From the NCBI GenBank assembly GCA_044225555.1, contig JBGAIM010000016.1, positions 1 to 64,000 on the forward strand: a stretch of 64,000 bases of DNA. The letters run 5' to 3'. This stretch comes from JADLHS01 sp044225555 (GTDB taxonomy: Bacteria; Verrucomicrobiota; Verrucomicrobiia; Limisphaerales; JADLHS01). Position numbers and translations under genes: made by a program. Position 1 is the stretch's first letter; every line of letters starts with the position of its first letter. Below, piece by piece: positions 26,507 to 36,226 of this stretch. The notes under the pieces are model-generated. The model had not been told where the DNA came from and searched no databases. It was given only the letters and a program-made list of their open reading frames with translations.

Positions 26507-28495
26507 ATGCCGCCTGACCCGCCCAGCAACCCAACCGCCCGAATTGCCGCCCGGTCACAGCGACAGGCAATGGACTGGAGTCTTGTGCTCGCCAGTCAAG
26601 GCATCGAACACGTTTTGGATCACGCGGAGGAAACCGGGTGGGCGCTGCTCGTGGCCGAACCAGAACACACGGCGGCGCTTGCTGCCATCCGGCAATACCG
26701 TTTGGAAAACCGCCGGTGGCCCTGGCAAAAAGCCATTGCACAGACAGGCGAGGTGTTTGATTGGTTTGCCGCCGCCTGGGTGCTGCTGACGTTTGTGTTC
26801 TATTGGTTGAGCACGCAGCGCACAGTCATTGAGGCTGCAGGAATCGTGGACGGTGCCGCCGTCTCCGCTGGCCAATGGTGGCGACTGTTCACCGCCACGC
26901 TGCTGCATGCCGATCTCGCTCATCTCGCCGCCAACGCCGTTTTTGGTTTCCTCCTGCTTGGGTTGGCGCTGGGGCGGCACGGCACAGGCGTCGGTTTGCT
27001 GGCGGCCTTTCTGGCGGGCGTTTTTGGTAATGTGGCGTCGTGGTTGGTGCATGGGCCATCCTTTCACGGCTTGGGTGCGTCCGGGGTGGTGATGGGTGCG
27101 TTAGGGTTGATCGCGATGCCCTCGCTCAACGAATTTCCAAAAGGCTTACAACCACGGCGAATCTTGCTCGGCGGCCTGGCGGCCGGGGCGATGTTGTTCG
27201 TGTTGCTCGGTGTCGCACCCGGAACGGATGTCGTCGCGCACTTCGGCGGATTCGTCGCTGGCGTCCTGATGGGGCTGCTGTTCTCCTCCAGTCGGCGTGT
27301 TATTTCAGGATGGTTTGTGAATTTCATCGCCGGCCTAATCTTCGCTTTGCTGGTGCTCGGGACTTGGTGGCTGGCACTTCGAATTTTACGGGCGATCTTT
27401 TCATTCGCAGCGACGCTCGGGTTGTTTTCCTTCATGAATGCGAAAGGCGACACCTTCGATCCGCGCGGGATTCAGTTCATCCCCTTCAAGAGCTTCGGCG
27501 CCTTCACCCGCTCGGTCGGCTCAAACGCGAGCACGACGGTTCTCACTTCCCCCGAGTTGCCGACCCGCATCCGTTGGGATGAACTCATTGTCTCCTGGAA
27601 TGCCGACACGCCTGCCGGCACCAGCCTGAAGATCGAAGCGCGCGCAATTTATCCCGACCGCACCACCAAGTGGTTCAATCTGGGGCTTTGGTCCACCGAT
27701 CCAGCGAAGAATCCACGCGAGAGTGTGAAAGGACAGCAGGATGCCGACGGCGACGTGGATACGGACACACTGTTGCTCAAGCAGCCGGCGGAGCGGGTCC
27801 AGTTGCGTGTTACGTTGGGCGCGGACGGACGGAAGAAACCCAAGCTGAAGTTCCTCAGCCTCTCGCTGCTCGATCGTAACGCCGGGCTTGCCGCCCTCCT
27901 GCCGAATCGCGCCGCGTGGGGCCGATTGATTGACGTGCCGGAGCGTTCGCAGATGGCCTACGAAAACGGCGACGTACTTTGCAGTCCCACCACCGTTTCG
28001 ATGTTGCTCGCCTATTGGGGTCAGCAACTCGGACGACCGGGACTCGACGAGGACGTGCCGGCGGTGGTGAAAGCGGTTTACGACCGGCAATGGGGTGGCA
28101 CGGGCAACTGGGTGTTCAACACCGCCTACGCCGGTTCCTTTCGTGACCTGCGCGCCTACACCACGCGACTGAGCGACGTTTCGGAATTGGAAGATTACAT
28201 CGCCCACGGCATCCCGGTCGGACTATCACTTTGTTACAACCGTCTCCGGGGAAAAGGCCGCGAGCCGAGCGGCCATCTCGTGGTTTGCGTCGGCTTTACG
28301 AAGGATGGCGATGTCATCATCAACGATCCCGGCACGAGTAAGAAAGTGAGGAAGACCTTCCCGCGTGCCAATTTGATTGATGCCTGGGCCTATTCGAAGA
28401 ACGCAGTGTATTTGGTGTATCCGGTGAACACACGGTTGCCCAAGGATCGGTTTGGACACTGGGAATCGCCCAGGGCGAAGCGTAACGTCCGGTGA
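26507..28495 (+). CDS. Rhomboid intramembrane protease fused to a C39-like peptidase domain
   Basis: 662 residues in one open frame. Residues 75-310 form a rhomboid: WRLFTATLLHADLAHLAANA (helix 2 with its His-Asn pair), the catalytic Ser in GLGASGVVMG, and the catalytic His in VVAHFGGFVAGVLMG. After about 150 beta-rich residues (330-480) comes a papain-like domain of the C39 type: the Cys in GDVLCSPTTVSMLLAYWG, the His in GHLVVCVGF, and the Asp in VIINDPGTS. The N-terminal 60 residues are soluble. A fusion of two unrelated protease folds is unusual. The start at 26507 is likely; an ATG at 26570 is possible. Confidence 0.8.
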   Translation: MPPDPPSNPTARIAARSQRQAMDWSLVLASQGIEHVLDHAEETGWALLVAEPEHTAALAAIRQYRLENRRWPWQKAIAQTGEVFDWFAAAWVLLTFVFYWLSTQRTVIEAAGIVDGAAVSAGQWWRLFTATLLHADLAHLAANAVFGFLLLGLALGRHGTGVGLLAAFLAGVFGNVASWLVHGPSFHGLGASGVVMGALGLIAMPSLNEFPKGLQPRRILLGGLAAGAMLFVLLGVAPGTDVVAHFGGFVAGVLMGLLFSSSRRVISGWFVNFIAGLIFALLVLGTWWLALRILRAIFSFAATLGLFSFMNAKGDTFDPRGIQFIPFKSFGAFTRSVGSNASTTVLTSPELPTRIRWDELIVSWNADTPAGTSLKIEARAIYPDRTTKWFNLGLWSTDPAKNPRESVKGQQDADGDVDTDTLLLKQPAERVQLRVTLGADGRKKPKLKFLSLSLLDRNAGLAALLPNRAAWGRLIDVPERSQMAYENGDVLCSPTTVSMLLAYWGQQLGRPGLDEDVPAVVKAVYDRQWGGTGNWVFNTAYAGSFRDLRAYTTRLSDVSELEDYIAHGIPVGLSLCYNRLRGKGREPSGHLVVCVGFTKDGDVIINDPGTSKKVRKTFPRANLIDAWAYSKNAVYLVYPVNTRLPKDRFGHWESPRAKRNVR

Positions 28496-28635
28496 AGGAC
28501 CAAGCTTCAATCCTCTGACTCGCGCCGAGGATGTTTGGGATTGGATATTGAAGATTCGCTGGGACTTGGAGGTTGGGATTTGGAGCTTTGACCAAATTCT
28601 TTCCCAGTTCGCTCGCGCCCGCTATCATTCAGCCG

Positions 28636-30150
28636 ATGTCGAAGACAGGCACAGTTTATCTCGTCGGCGCGGGGCCGGGCGATCCGGGGTTGCTTACGTT
28701 GCGCGGCGCGGAATTGCTCCGGCGCGCGGACGTGGTGATTTACGATCTGCTCGTGAATCCGGACCTGCTCCGGCACGCCCGCCCTGGCTGCGAACTCATC
28801 TCGCGCGGCAAACGGCAGGATGTTTCCCAGGACGAACTCAACGCGCTGATGATCGCCAAGGCCCGCGAGGGCAAATGCGTCGTACGACTCAAAGGCGGTG
28901 ATCCCTACATCTTCGGTCGTGGCGGCGAGGAAGCCGAAGCGCTGGTGAAAGCCAAAATTCCCTTCGAGGTCGTGCCCGGTGTTTCGTCCATCACTGCCGC
29001 GCCGAACTACGCGGGCATTCCGCTGACCCATCGGGATCACACTTCCAACTTCACTGTGTTCACTGGCCACGAAGGCGACGACAAAAGCACCAGCGCACTC
29101 GACTTCGATCAGATCGCCCGTATCTCCGGCACAAAGGTGATCTTGATGGGAATTACCCATCTACCCGAACTCACCCAAGCGTTGCTAACCCGCGGATTGG
29201 CGGCGGAGACACCGGTGGCCATCGTGCAATGGGGCACGTGGGGACGGCAGAAATCCACCGTCGGCACACTGGGCACGATTGAGAAGCTTGCCGCCAGGGA
29301 ACACATCACCCCGCCCGCGCTAACAGTCATTGGCGACGTGGTGAAGTTCCGCGACAAACTGAACTGGTTCGAGCAGCGCCCGTTGTTCGGACAGCGGGTG
29401 GTTGTCACCCGCTCCCGCGCGCAGGCCGGCGAGCTATCGCATAAATTTACCGAACTGGGCGCGGAGGTGCTGGAGATTCCCTGTATCAAGACCAGCGCTC
29501 CGGCCAATGTGCAAAGCCTTACCGAAGCCTTGCTCGAATTGAATGCCTACAACTGGCTCGTGTTCACCAGCGTCAACGGTGTAACGTCGTTCTTTGAATA
29601 CTTCTTCCGTGCGTTCAAGGACACGCGCGACATCGGCGGCGCGCGCATTGCCGCGGTCGGGCCGGCCACGGCCGCCAAGCTGCGCGAGTTGCATCTGCAA
29701 GTGGACTTGATGCCCGAGGAAGCCATCGGCGCAAAAATCGCCAAAGAGTTTTCTAAGTTCGAGAGCATCGAGAACTTGAAGATCTGTCTGCTGCGTGCCG
29801 AGGTCGCAAATCCGGACTTGCCGCAGGCCTTCGAAGAACTCGGCGCCATCGTGGACGACATTCCCGTCTATCGCACCGTGGCTGAACCAGACGAACTTGC
29901 CGACGTGAGTGCCAAGTTGCTTGCGACCGGTGCGGACTGGATCACGTTCGCGAGCGGTTCGACCGTGGAACATTTCCACAAGCGCTTCGACCTGCCCGCG
30001 CTGCTGAAGAAGTTCCCAAAGACCAAACTTGCCTCCATCGGCCCGGAAACCACGAAAGCGATTGAAACGCTTGCGTTGAAGCCGCTCGTCGAAGCGAAAC
30101 AGCACACGATGGATGGGTTGGTGGCCGCTTTGTTGAAAGCGAAATGTTAG
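28636..30150 (+). CDS. cobA-hemD: Fused uroporphyrinogen-III C-methyltransferase / uroporphyrinogen-III synthase
   Basis: 504 residues. I take the ATG at 28636 (MSKTGTVYLVGAGPGDPGLLTLRG), which is the standard SUMT N-terminus. Residues 1-245 are the SAM-dependent methyltransferase (VVRLKGGDPYIFGRGGEE, VVPGVSS, GIPLTHRD). Residues 255-500 are HemD (GQRVVVTRSRAQAGELS, WLVFTSVNGV, AAVGPATAAKL, the C-terminal IGPETTKA). The protein thus makes uroporphyrinogen III and methylates it towards sirohaem or cobalamin. Such fusions are known in several phyla. The gene stands alone, with a TTGGGATTTGG-type repeat upstream. Confidence 0.94.
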   Translation: MSKTGTVYLVGAGPGDPGLLTLRGAELLRRADVVIYDLLVNPDLLRHARPGCELISRGKRQDVSQDELNALMIAKAREGKCVVRLKGGDPYIFGRGGEEAEALVKAKIPFEVVPGVSSITAAPNYAGIPLTHRDHTSNFTVFTGHEGDDKSTSALDFDQIARISGTKVILMGITHLPELTQALLTRGLAAETPVAIVQWGTWGRQKSTVGTLGTIEKLAAREHITPPALTVIGDVVKFRDKLNWFEQRPLFGQRVVVTRSRAQAGELSHKFTELGAEVLEIPCIKTSAPANVQSLTEALLELNAYNWLVFTSVNGVTSFFEYFFRAFKDTRDIGGARIAAVGPATAAKLRELHLQVDLMPEEAIGAKIAKEFSKFESIENLKICLLRAEVANPDLPQAFEELGAIVDDIPVYRTVAEPDELADVSAKLLATGADWITFASGSTVEHFHKRFDLPALLKKFPKTKLASIGPETTKAIETLALKPLVEAKQHTMDGLVAALLKAKC

Positions 30151-30515
30151 CTACGCCGCCGGGTTGGAAGGCCGCAGCGCAGGTTGCAACCATTCTCGGA
30201 GCGCCCCAGATTGGGTTCGCAACTTGCCAAAGCCTCACCGTCCGCCTTTGTTTATGCCAATGCGAACACCTTCCGGGGAGGTTTGTCGCGCGTATGCTCC
30301 CGGAGTGGTTGGGCTGGCAATCTATACGGATGCCATCGAGTGTCAGGCGCGTCGCGGGCTGGGTGGCAAATTCATTTCCGCGCCTTGGTGAGATTAGAAT
30401 TCTAACGGAGGAAAACATTCTCCACTGCTACCCGACAAAATGGCCTTGCTTAAGTGCCAACGCCGGAGGATAAACGAGTTGATGTTACCTTAATCGTTGA
30501 GGGAAAGGTAAAGTC
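30151..30515. other. 365-base intergenic region without a supported gene
   Basis: Short open frames exist here, but none has a signal, a domain or a convincing start. The end (30475-30515) carries GGGAAAGG a few bases before the next start, which serves as the ribosome-binding region of the Ig-domain gene. I see no riboswitch or repeat. Confidence 0.5.
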
Positions 30516-31595
30516 ATGAACCGTTCACTTGCCGGACACCTTCGTGGGCAACACCAACGCCTGGCAACCATCGCACTCGCTCTCGTTTTGTCACTCGGTT
30601 GCCGGCTGGGAGGGCATGCCCAAGGGCTGATCAACTTTATTAACAGCGCATCAACGCTGATCCTCATCAATTCCAACGGCCTCCCCGTTGGCATGCCAGG
30701 TGGCCAGCCTGGAACATTTCGCTTTGAGCTATTCATCGCGCCAGCTGGTACGCTAAACCCTGCCAGCTTTACGGCCACCGGATTGATCGCGACAAACCTC
30801 GCCTCCGCCGGTCGACTGCATGGAGGAAATCAACTGGCTGTGCCGGGCGTGGCTCTTGGTGGGACGGCAGCGATTCTGGTCCGCGGTTGGTCCGCCAATC
30901 TGGGATCCAACTACGCTTCGGCTCTCGTCGCCTGGCGAAATTTCGAGCCAGGCTATCTTGGCGAATCCTCCATCGCGCCGAACTTTCCTTTTGGCGGTGA
31001 CCCCGGCAGCGGTGTCACCGTTCCAACTTCGCCGGCGTTCGGTGGGTCCTCTGGAATCCAATCTGGTTTTACCCTCTCTCCCGGGTGTTTGAGTTGTTGC
31101 ATTCCGTGGTTCGAGGTGAACCCATCCAGCCAGTCTATTCCCGTAGGGAGGGATGTTACCCTATATGCATTGCCAAGGTGCTATTCCGATTGCTGTCTTT
31201 TTTCTCTGCATTACGCCTGGCGGAAGAATGGTCTGATGATTAATGGAGCCAACTCCACCAATTTGACTTTGACCAATGTCCAAACCAATGATGCTGGGAC
31301 CTACGATATGGTGGCCTGCAACAGCTTTGGCGTCGCTTATAGTATGGGGACCACGCTGACGGTGATCGTCCCCGCAGTTGCCGCTACTCTTGGTTCGCCG
31401 ACCTATACCGCGAACAGCCAGTTTCAATTCACGGTTACGGGCACGGCGGGCACGAACTATGTGGTGCAAGTCGCCACCAATCTCTCACCACCCACGACGT
31501 GGATTTTTCTGTTCACCAACGCCTCACCATTCACCTTTGTAGATTCCAACGCGCAAAACTTCCCGCAGAGATTCTATCGCGCCTACGCTCCTTGA
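30516..31595 (+). CDS. Secreted Ig-like domain protein
   Basis: 359 residues with a clear signal peptide (HQRLATIALALVLSLGCRLGGHAQG). The first mature domain (residues 38-190) is beta-rich and typical of verrucomicrobial exported proteins that begin with GLINFINS. Residues 195-285 form an Ig-like domain with paired Cys (VNPSSQSIPVGRDVTLYALPRC, then NDAGTYDMVACNSFG). The last 75 residues (NYVVQVATNLSP ... PQRFYRAYAP) are the C-terminal module shared with the serine hydrolase and the GH5 enzyme. Function is unknown; adhesion or surface display is plausible. Confidence 0.8.
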   Translation: MNRSLAGHLRGQHQRLATIALALVLSLGCRLGGHAQGLINFINSASTLILINSNGLPVGMPGGQPGTFRFELFIAPAGTLNPASFTATGLIATNLASAGRLHGGNQLAVPGVALGGTAAILVRGWSANLGSNYASALVAWRNFEPGYLGESSIAPNFPFGGDPGSGVTVPTSPAFGGSSGIQSGFTLSPGCLSCCIPWFEVNPSSQSIPVGRDVTLYALPRCYSDCCLFSLHYAWRKNGLMINGANSTNLTLTNVQTNDAGTYDMVACNSFGVAYSMGTTLTVIVPAVAATLGSPTYTANSQFQFTVTGTAGTNYVVQVATNLSPPTTWIFLFTNASPFTFVDSNAQNFPQRFYRAYAP

Positions 31596-31610
31596 TTGGC
31601 TCGCCTCTCT

Positions 31611-32558
31611 TCACAGCCCAACGAACTTCATCCCCAACCGAATCCACAGCGGGATGGTCGCCAGCCCAACAACGGACGTGCTGATGACTACACGCATCGC
31701 AGTGGCCGGATCGCCCTGGTAATGCCGCGCCATCACGATGGGGAAAACCGCCGCCGGCATCGCAGCTTCCAACACCATCACGCGTTTCAATTCTACCGAT
31801 GCCGGCAGGAACCTCGCTGCCAGCAAAAACAACATAGGCAACACAGCTTGTCGCAGCAGCACCGCCGCGCCGATGACGCGCCAGCCGGACTTGGAATGAA
31901 ATTCGTGCAGGTGATCGGCCACAATCGCGCCGATGAGCATGAGTGCCATGGGAATTGCGCATTGGCCGAGCCAGTGGATGCCAGTGAGCAGCGGCCCGGG
32001 CAGGTGCGCGTTCAGGCCGAGCGTGTTGAGCAGGAGTGCCAGCAAAATCGCGATTAGCGGTGGGTTGAGGATGCGCCGCCAATTCTGGCCGGGACTGCCC
32101 CCCGTCAATGTCCATACGCCGAGCGTCCACAATGCCGTTTCGACACCCATCATGACCAGTAACAACACCCCCGTGGTTGCCTTGTCGAACAAGAGCAGGA
32201 CCAGCGGGAGCGGGATGTAGCCGTAGTTGTAGATGCCGACGCAGACCGCGAATGTCCGTGCCGCGGGTCGCTCCCGCAATCCGTGCAAGGCGCGCGCGGC
32301 GAACGCCAGTCCGATCCCTAGCACCACCGAGCCGTAGCCAAAGGCCGGGGCGAGGAGCAGATTGCCAATCTGGGAAAGTGCCGGATTGCCGAGGGCCGAA
32401 TCGAGGATCAGACATGGCAGGAGTACGTTCACGTTCACCCGCACCAGGCTGTTGTCTGCTTCCTCCGTCAGCCAGTTGAACTTGCGCAATCCAAGTCCAA
32501 CGACCATCAAACCAAAGATCGGCAGGACGGCGTTAAGCACCGTGAAGAACTCATTCAT
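31611..32558 (-). CDS. AEC-family auxin-efflux-like permease
   Basis: 315 residues from the ATG at 32558 (MNEFFTVLNAVLPIFGLMVVG). Ten hydrophobic helices are visible in the five-plus-five arrangement of the AEC/PIN-like family. The first repeat contains NVNVLLPCLILDSALG, and the second begins near HLPGPLLTGIHWLGQCAIPMALMLIG. These carriers export organic anions; the substrate here is unknown. The start overlaps the end of the upstream gene by 8 bases, so the two are translationally coupled. It is convergent with the Ig-domain gene. Confidence 0.88.
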   Translation of the reverse strand: MNEFFTVLNAVLPIFGLMVVGLGLRKFNWLTEEADNSLVRVNVNVLLPCLILDSALGNPALSQIGNLLLAPAFGYGSVVLGIGLAFAARALHGLRERPAARTFAVCVGIYNYGYIPLPLVLLLFDKATTGVLLLVMMGVETALWTLGVWTLTGGSPGQNWRRILNPPLIAILLALLLNTLGLNAHLPGPLLTGIHWLGQCAIPMALMLIGAIVADHLHEFHSKSGWRVIGAAVLLRQAVLPMLFLLAARFLPASVELKRVMVLEAAMPAAVFPIVMARHYQGDPATAMRVVISTSVVGLATIPLWIRLGMKFVGL

Positions 32559-33102
32559 GGCAGAAGAATTCGAGCAGGACTTCGGTTTCGATGCGTTGAA
32601 TTGCGCGCAAGGTTTGGATGAGCGGTTCGTCCTTGGCCGAATCACACGCCTCTACAAATGCGGCAGCGTCCCACTGGCCATCACCGACAAGCCGTCTGGC
32701 CAAGTCCGCCTGCGCCGTCGCTGGGCCACTCGCCAGAAGTTCACTGACCCGCTGGGCGATTTCGGGAAACGCCGGATGATTCCCCACCCTTCGCCACCAA
32801 TACTTCGAGTTCCACGCATCCGGCTCGCGTCGGTGCATGATGGCGTGGACAAAACTGCCGTCGGCGTTCTCGATTCCTTGCGAGATGGTGTGCGAGGTAT
32901 CAAGATGGTCGTGCCACAGCAGGATGAGCGAACAGATGAGTTGTTGTTGTCGCAGGGAGAGCCGGCTAGCTCGAAGCACGGCCTCCAGTCTGGAGTTTAA
33001 CTCACCCAGGGGCAGCACGCCGGGGCGCGGACCTGGACCGAGTTCCGGGGATTCGGTGGTCGCGAGGAGTTGCTGCATTCGGGCAAAGACAGGGTCCGAC
33101 AT
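32551..33102 (-). CDS. Conserved hypothetical protein coupled to the AEC permease
   Basis: 183 residues from the ATG at 33102 (MSDPVFARMQQLLATTESP). It is soluble and helical. A notable segment is SLRQQQLICSLILLWHDHLDTSHTISQGIENADGSFVHAIMHRREPDAWNSKYWWRRVG, where the His/Asp/Trp-rich part could be functional. The rest, VSELLASGPATAQADLARRL and onward, is plain helix. I know it only as an uncharacterised protein of verrucomicrobial type. It lies upstream of and overlaps the AEC gene. Confidence 0.7.
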   Translation of the reverse strand: MSDPVFARMQQLLATTESPELGPGPRPGVLPLGELNSRLEAVLRASRLSLRQQQLICSLILLWHDHLDTSHTISQGIENADGSFVHAIMHRREPDAWNSKYWWRRVGNHPAFPEIAQRVSELLASGPATAQADLARRLVGDGQWDAAAFVEACDSAKDEPLIQTLRAIQRIETEVLLEFFCHE

Positions 33103-33311
33103 GCCGTTAGCTTGGCGAGAGTGGCTGCGGTTGCCAAGGACGGAGCGACGTTCTCCGAACGGGTGTGGCAACCGGTTACAGAATCACGCCGGGTCAAAGC
33201 CGCCCTCAACTTTTGCCCGAACAAATCTGCGACTTTGCTGTCCATTTACGATGAATCGGGTGAACGGACGCTTGCGCCGGGCGCACCGACCGACAAGACT
33301 GTTTGGCCAGA

Positions 33312-35105
33312 ATGGAAAGGCTGTTGTGGAAAACGCCAACTGAGCGACGACCCGGCGCAGCGCGGCTGCGTTTGGCGGCGCTCGCCATTTGCCTGCTGGG
33401 AACGATTGCTCCCGCGTTCGCCGGCAAGTTCACGACGTCACTGAGCCGCAATGCCATCGTGTTGGGCGAGTCCGTGACGCTGACGTTCGCGTTTGAGGGC
33501 GTCTCGCCTGGCGGAATGCCCCAGCTTCCGGCGATCCCGGGTTTGCAAGTGGCTGGCGGCATATCCATGGCTGAGAACTCGTCCATCAGTGCGGACGGAA
33601 AGGTGCAATCCACAAAAAGCTACTCCATCACCCTGCTGGCGAATCAACCCGGCGAAATTCAAATCCCCGCATTTCATATCGAGATCAACGGCGAGAAGTT
33701 CTCCAGTCAGCCGCTCAAGTTGACCGTGTTGCGGGAAGACCCAACGGCACCGCCGGCGGCGCTTGAAGCCCGGTCCGCCTTCCTCTGGCTGGTGCTGCCG
33801 AAAAAAGCTTTCTATCTCGGTGAAGTCGTGGCGGGCGAACTGCGCCTGTACGTGCGGAGCGAAGTCGGGAATATCAGCGATGCCCAATTGCCGGAACTGG
33901 TCAGTGAAGGCTTCAATGCCAGCAAGCTGGTCAACGGCCAGAATTTTTCGCGGCGCGTTGGCAATGCGACTTACACCGTGCTGCCAATGAGTTTTTCACT
34001 GACGGCGGTGAAAACCGGTTCGTTTTCAACCGGGTCGGGCGCCGGCAGCGTGGTGGTTTATCTCGGGCCGCGCGATTTTTGGGGCAATTACCGCCAACGG
34101 GCCCAGGTGACGCTTCCGCTCGAACCGCAAACTCTCCAGGTGTTGCCATTGCCGACGGAAGGCAGGCCCGCGGATTTCAACGGAGCAGTGGGCCAGTTCT
34201 CGATGACAGTGAATGTGGGGCCGACGAATGTGGCCACGGGCGATCCGATCACGGTGAAGGTTCAAATCAACGGACGCGGCAATCTCAACGGTCTGATGTT
34301 GCCGGAGCAAACCGCCTGGCGCGATTTCAAGGTGTATCCGCCTACGGTGAATGTGGAGACGAGCGACCCGCTGGGGCTGCAAGGCGCAAAAACCTTCGAG
34401 CAAGTCATTACGCCCGAGAGCACGGACATCAAAGAACTGCCGCCGCTCACGTTCACCTGCTTTGACCCGGAGACGAAATTGTATCGCACCTTGTCGCATC
34501 CGGCGGTGAAACTCATCGTGCGTCCGGGTGGCAGTGCGCCGGCCCCGGTGGTGGCCGCGTCCTCCCGAAACGCAAATGACTCGCCGCCGCCGCAACAGGA
34601 CATCGTGCCCATCAAACCACGGCTGGGCGCCCTGACACAACCCGGCTCCGCCATCGGAAGGCAAAAGGTGTTTCTGGTGTTGAATGCATTGCCGACGCTG
34701 GCACTGATTGGAGCCGTGGTCTGGCGCCGGCGAACCGATTCGCTGGCCAGCAACCCGCGGTTGCGACGGCAGCGGCAGGTAACCGAAACTCTTCGCAGTG
34801 GATTGGAGCGGTTGCGTTCGTTGGCCGCGGAGAACCGGGCGGATGAATTCTTTGCGCAACTGGTGCATTTGTTGCAGGAAAAACTGGGAGAACGCCTGGA
34901 TTGTCCGGCTTCGGCCATTACCGAAGCGGTGATTGACGAGAAGCTACGCCCGCGCGGCTTGCCGGACACAACGCTCGAGGAACTGCATGAGTTGTTTCAG
35001 TCGTGCAACCTTGCGCGCTATGCACCCATCAAGTCGAGCCAGGAACTGACCGCCATCATCCCCCGGCTTGAAAGCGCGCTGAAGAAACTGGAGGCGGTAA
35101 AGTGA
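33312..35105 (+). CDS. batD: BatD-family protein (oxygen/stress tolerance locus)
   Basis: 597 residues from the ATG at 33312 (a TTG at 33303 is also in frame). A signal peptide ends at APAFAG. The exported part follows the BatD pattern: KFTTSLSRNAIVLGESVTLTFAFEG, then SYSITLLANQPGEIQIPAFHI and repeated beta domains to about residue 410. One membrane helix (VFLVLNALPTLALIGAVVW) near residue 450 leads to a cytoplasmic helical tail. Bat proteins are membrane partners of MoxR/von Willebrand modules. The usual batA/batB genes are not upstream here; the preceding genes are divergent. Confidence 0.85.
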   Translation: MERLLWKTPTERRPGAARLRLAALAICLLGTIAPAFAGKFTTSLSRNAIVLGESVTLTFAFEGVSPGGMPQLPAIPGLQVAGGISMAENSSISADGKVQSTKSYSITLLANQPGEIQIPAFHIEINGEKFSSQPLKLTVLREDPTAPPAALEARSAFLWLVLPKKAFYLGEVVAGELRLYVRSEVGNISDAQLPELVSEGFNASKLVNGQNFSRRVGNATYTVLPMSFSLTAVKTGSFSTGSGAGSVVVYLGPRDFWGNYRQRAQVTLPLEPQTLQVLPLPTEGRPADFNGAVGQFSMTVNVGPTNVATGDPITVKVQINGRGNLNGLMLPEQTAWRDFKVYPPTVNVETSDPLGLQGAKTFEQVITPESTDIKELPPLTFTCFDPETKLYRTLSHPAVKLIVRPGGSAPAPVVAASSRNANDSPPPQQDIVPIKPRLGALTQPGSAIGRQKVFLVLNALPTLALIGAVVWRRRTDSLASNPRLRRQRQVTETLRSGLERLRSLAAENRADEFFAQLVHLLQEKLGERLDCPASAITEAVIDEKLRPRGLPDTTLEELHELFQSCNLARYAPIKSSQELTAIIPRLESALKKLEAVK

Positions 35106-35863
35106 TCAAACGACTCCTGCCGCTGATGACCTTGCTCCTGCCGCTCCTCGTCCACGCGGAGCTGGTCTTAACCAACTCGGCTCCGCAGGAAGCCCAGTTC
35201 GATGCCGCGAACAAGCTTTATGCCCAGGGCAAATTTGCGGATGCCGCGGTGGCGTACGAAAAGATGATCGCGACCGGATCGATTTCTCCGGCGTTGTATT
35301 TCAATCTCGGCAACGCGCGGTTCAAGTCGGGCCAGTTGGGCCAGGCCATTGCCGCTTATCGGCAGGCGGAGGAAATGTCGCCTCGCGATCCGGATGTGCG
35401 CGCGAACCTGCAATTCGCCCGCAACCAGGTGGCGGGGCCGAAACTGGGTGCGAACAGGCTGCAACGCTGGCTGGGAAATCTGTCGGTGAACGAATGGGTG
35501 ACCCTGTCCACGGGAGCAGTTTGGGTGACGCTCGGTTTGCTCATCGTCTGCCAGATAAAGCCCGTGCTGGCATCGACACTGCGTTCATGGATCTGGCTGG
35601 CCCTTGCGAGTGCCCTGGCGATCTTCGTGTGCGCCAGACTGGCAATATCACAGAATGCATCGCACAAGATCGGCATCGTTGCGGTGACGGAGGTAACGGT
35701 GCGGAACGGCCCCTTTGACGAATCACCCTCGGCGTTCACGGCACACGACGGCGCGGAATTGCGTGTGCTCGACGGAAAAGACAGCTGGTTGCAGATCACC
35801 GACGGCACCAGTCGTGTTGGCTGGTTGAAGCGAGATACCCTCATCTTGTCTCCGCGCTTCTGA
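35102..35863 (+). CDS. batE: BatE-like TPR / SH3 membrane protein
   Basis: 253 residues starting at a GTG that overlaps the batD stop (GTGA). Layout: a signal peptide (LLPLMTLLLPLLVHA), two TPR repeats (AQFDAANKLYAQGKFADAAVAYEK and ALYFNLGNARFKSGQLGQAIAAYRQA), two membrane helices (around WVTLGLLIVC and IWLALASALAIFVCARLAI), and a C-terminal SH3-like domain (VTVRNGPFDESPSAFTAHDGAELRV ... GWLKRDTL). This is the architecture of BatE, which normally follows BatD. Confidence 0.85.
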   Translation: MIKRLLPLMTLLLPLLVHAELVLTNSAPQEAQFDAANKLYAQGKFADAAVAYEKMIATGSISPALYFNLGNARFKSGQLGQAIAAYRQAEEMSPRDPDVRANLQFARNQVAGPKLGANRLQRWLGNLSVNEWVTLSTGAVWVTLGLLIVCQIKPVLASTLRSWIWLALASALAIFVCARLAISQNASHKIGIVAVTEVTVRNGPFDESPSAFTAHDGAELRVLDGKDSWLQITDGTSRVGWLKRDTLILSPRF

Positions 35864-35911
35864 TGTTGCCGGAGAAGTTCAACGGCAAGACTGCGTTCGC
35901 GGTGAAGATTC

Positions 35912-36226
35912 GTGGTTGGGGCGCTTATCCCGAACGACGCGATTGAAATGGCGACCGCCCCCGGCGTGGGGCCGGATGCGGACGCACTGACGCTCGGCAT
36001 GGTGGAGTTCGAACGTGCCAGCTTCGCTATTTCCTGCCAAGAATCAGCAGCGAGCGCGAGGGACCGGAGCCTTGAATACGATGTTCGTCGTATTGGCCTC
36101 AGTTGGACTTCGTATGACCATGACCTGCAGGATCAGCAGGGAACGCTCAGTGTGACGGTCAAGGATGTGTCCGGTTCCACCTCGAGGACGGGGTTGCCGA
36201 TTTCGCAACGCGTCAACATAAAATGA
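35912..36226 (+). CDS. Doubtful ORF or gene remnant upstream of the GH3 gene
   Basis: A 104-residue frame with a GTG start whose stop overlaps the GH3 start (ATGA). The end (GTLSVTVKDVSG ... LPISQRVNIK) reads like the last strands of a beta protein, but I recognise no family and no signal peptide. It could be a small coupled gene, or what is left of a larger one. It covers most of the 359-base gap after batE; otherwise the gap shows nothing. Confidence 0.3.
   Translation: MVGALIPNDAIEMATAPGVGPDADALTLGMVEFERASFAISCQESAASARDRSLEYDVRRIGLSWTSYDHDLQDQQGTLSVTVKDVSGSTSRTGLPISQRVNIK

Noticed and set aside
30144..30473. 109-residue ORF after cobA-hemD
   Set aside because: It overlaps the cobA-hemD end, has no domain, signal or ribosome-binding site, and competing frames of equal length exist.
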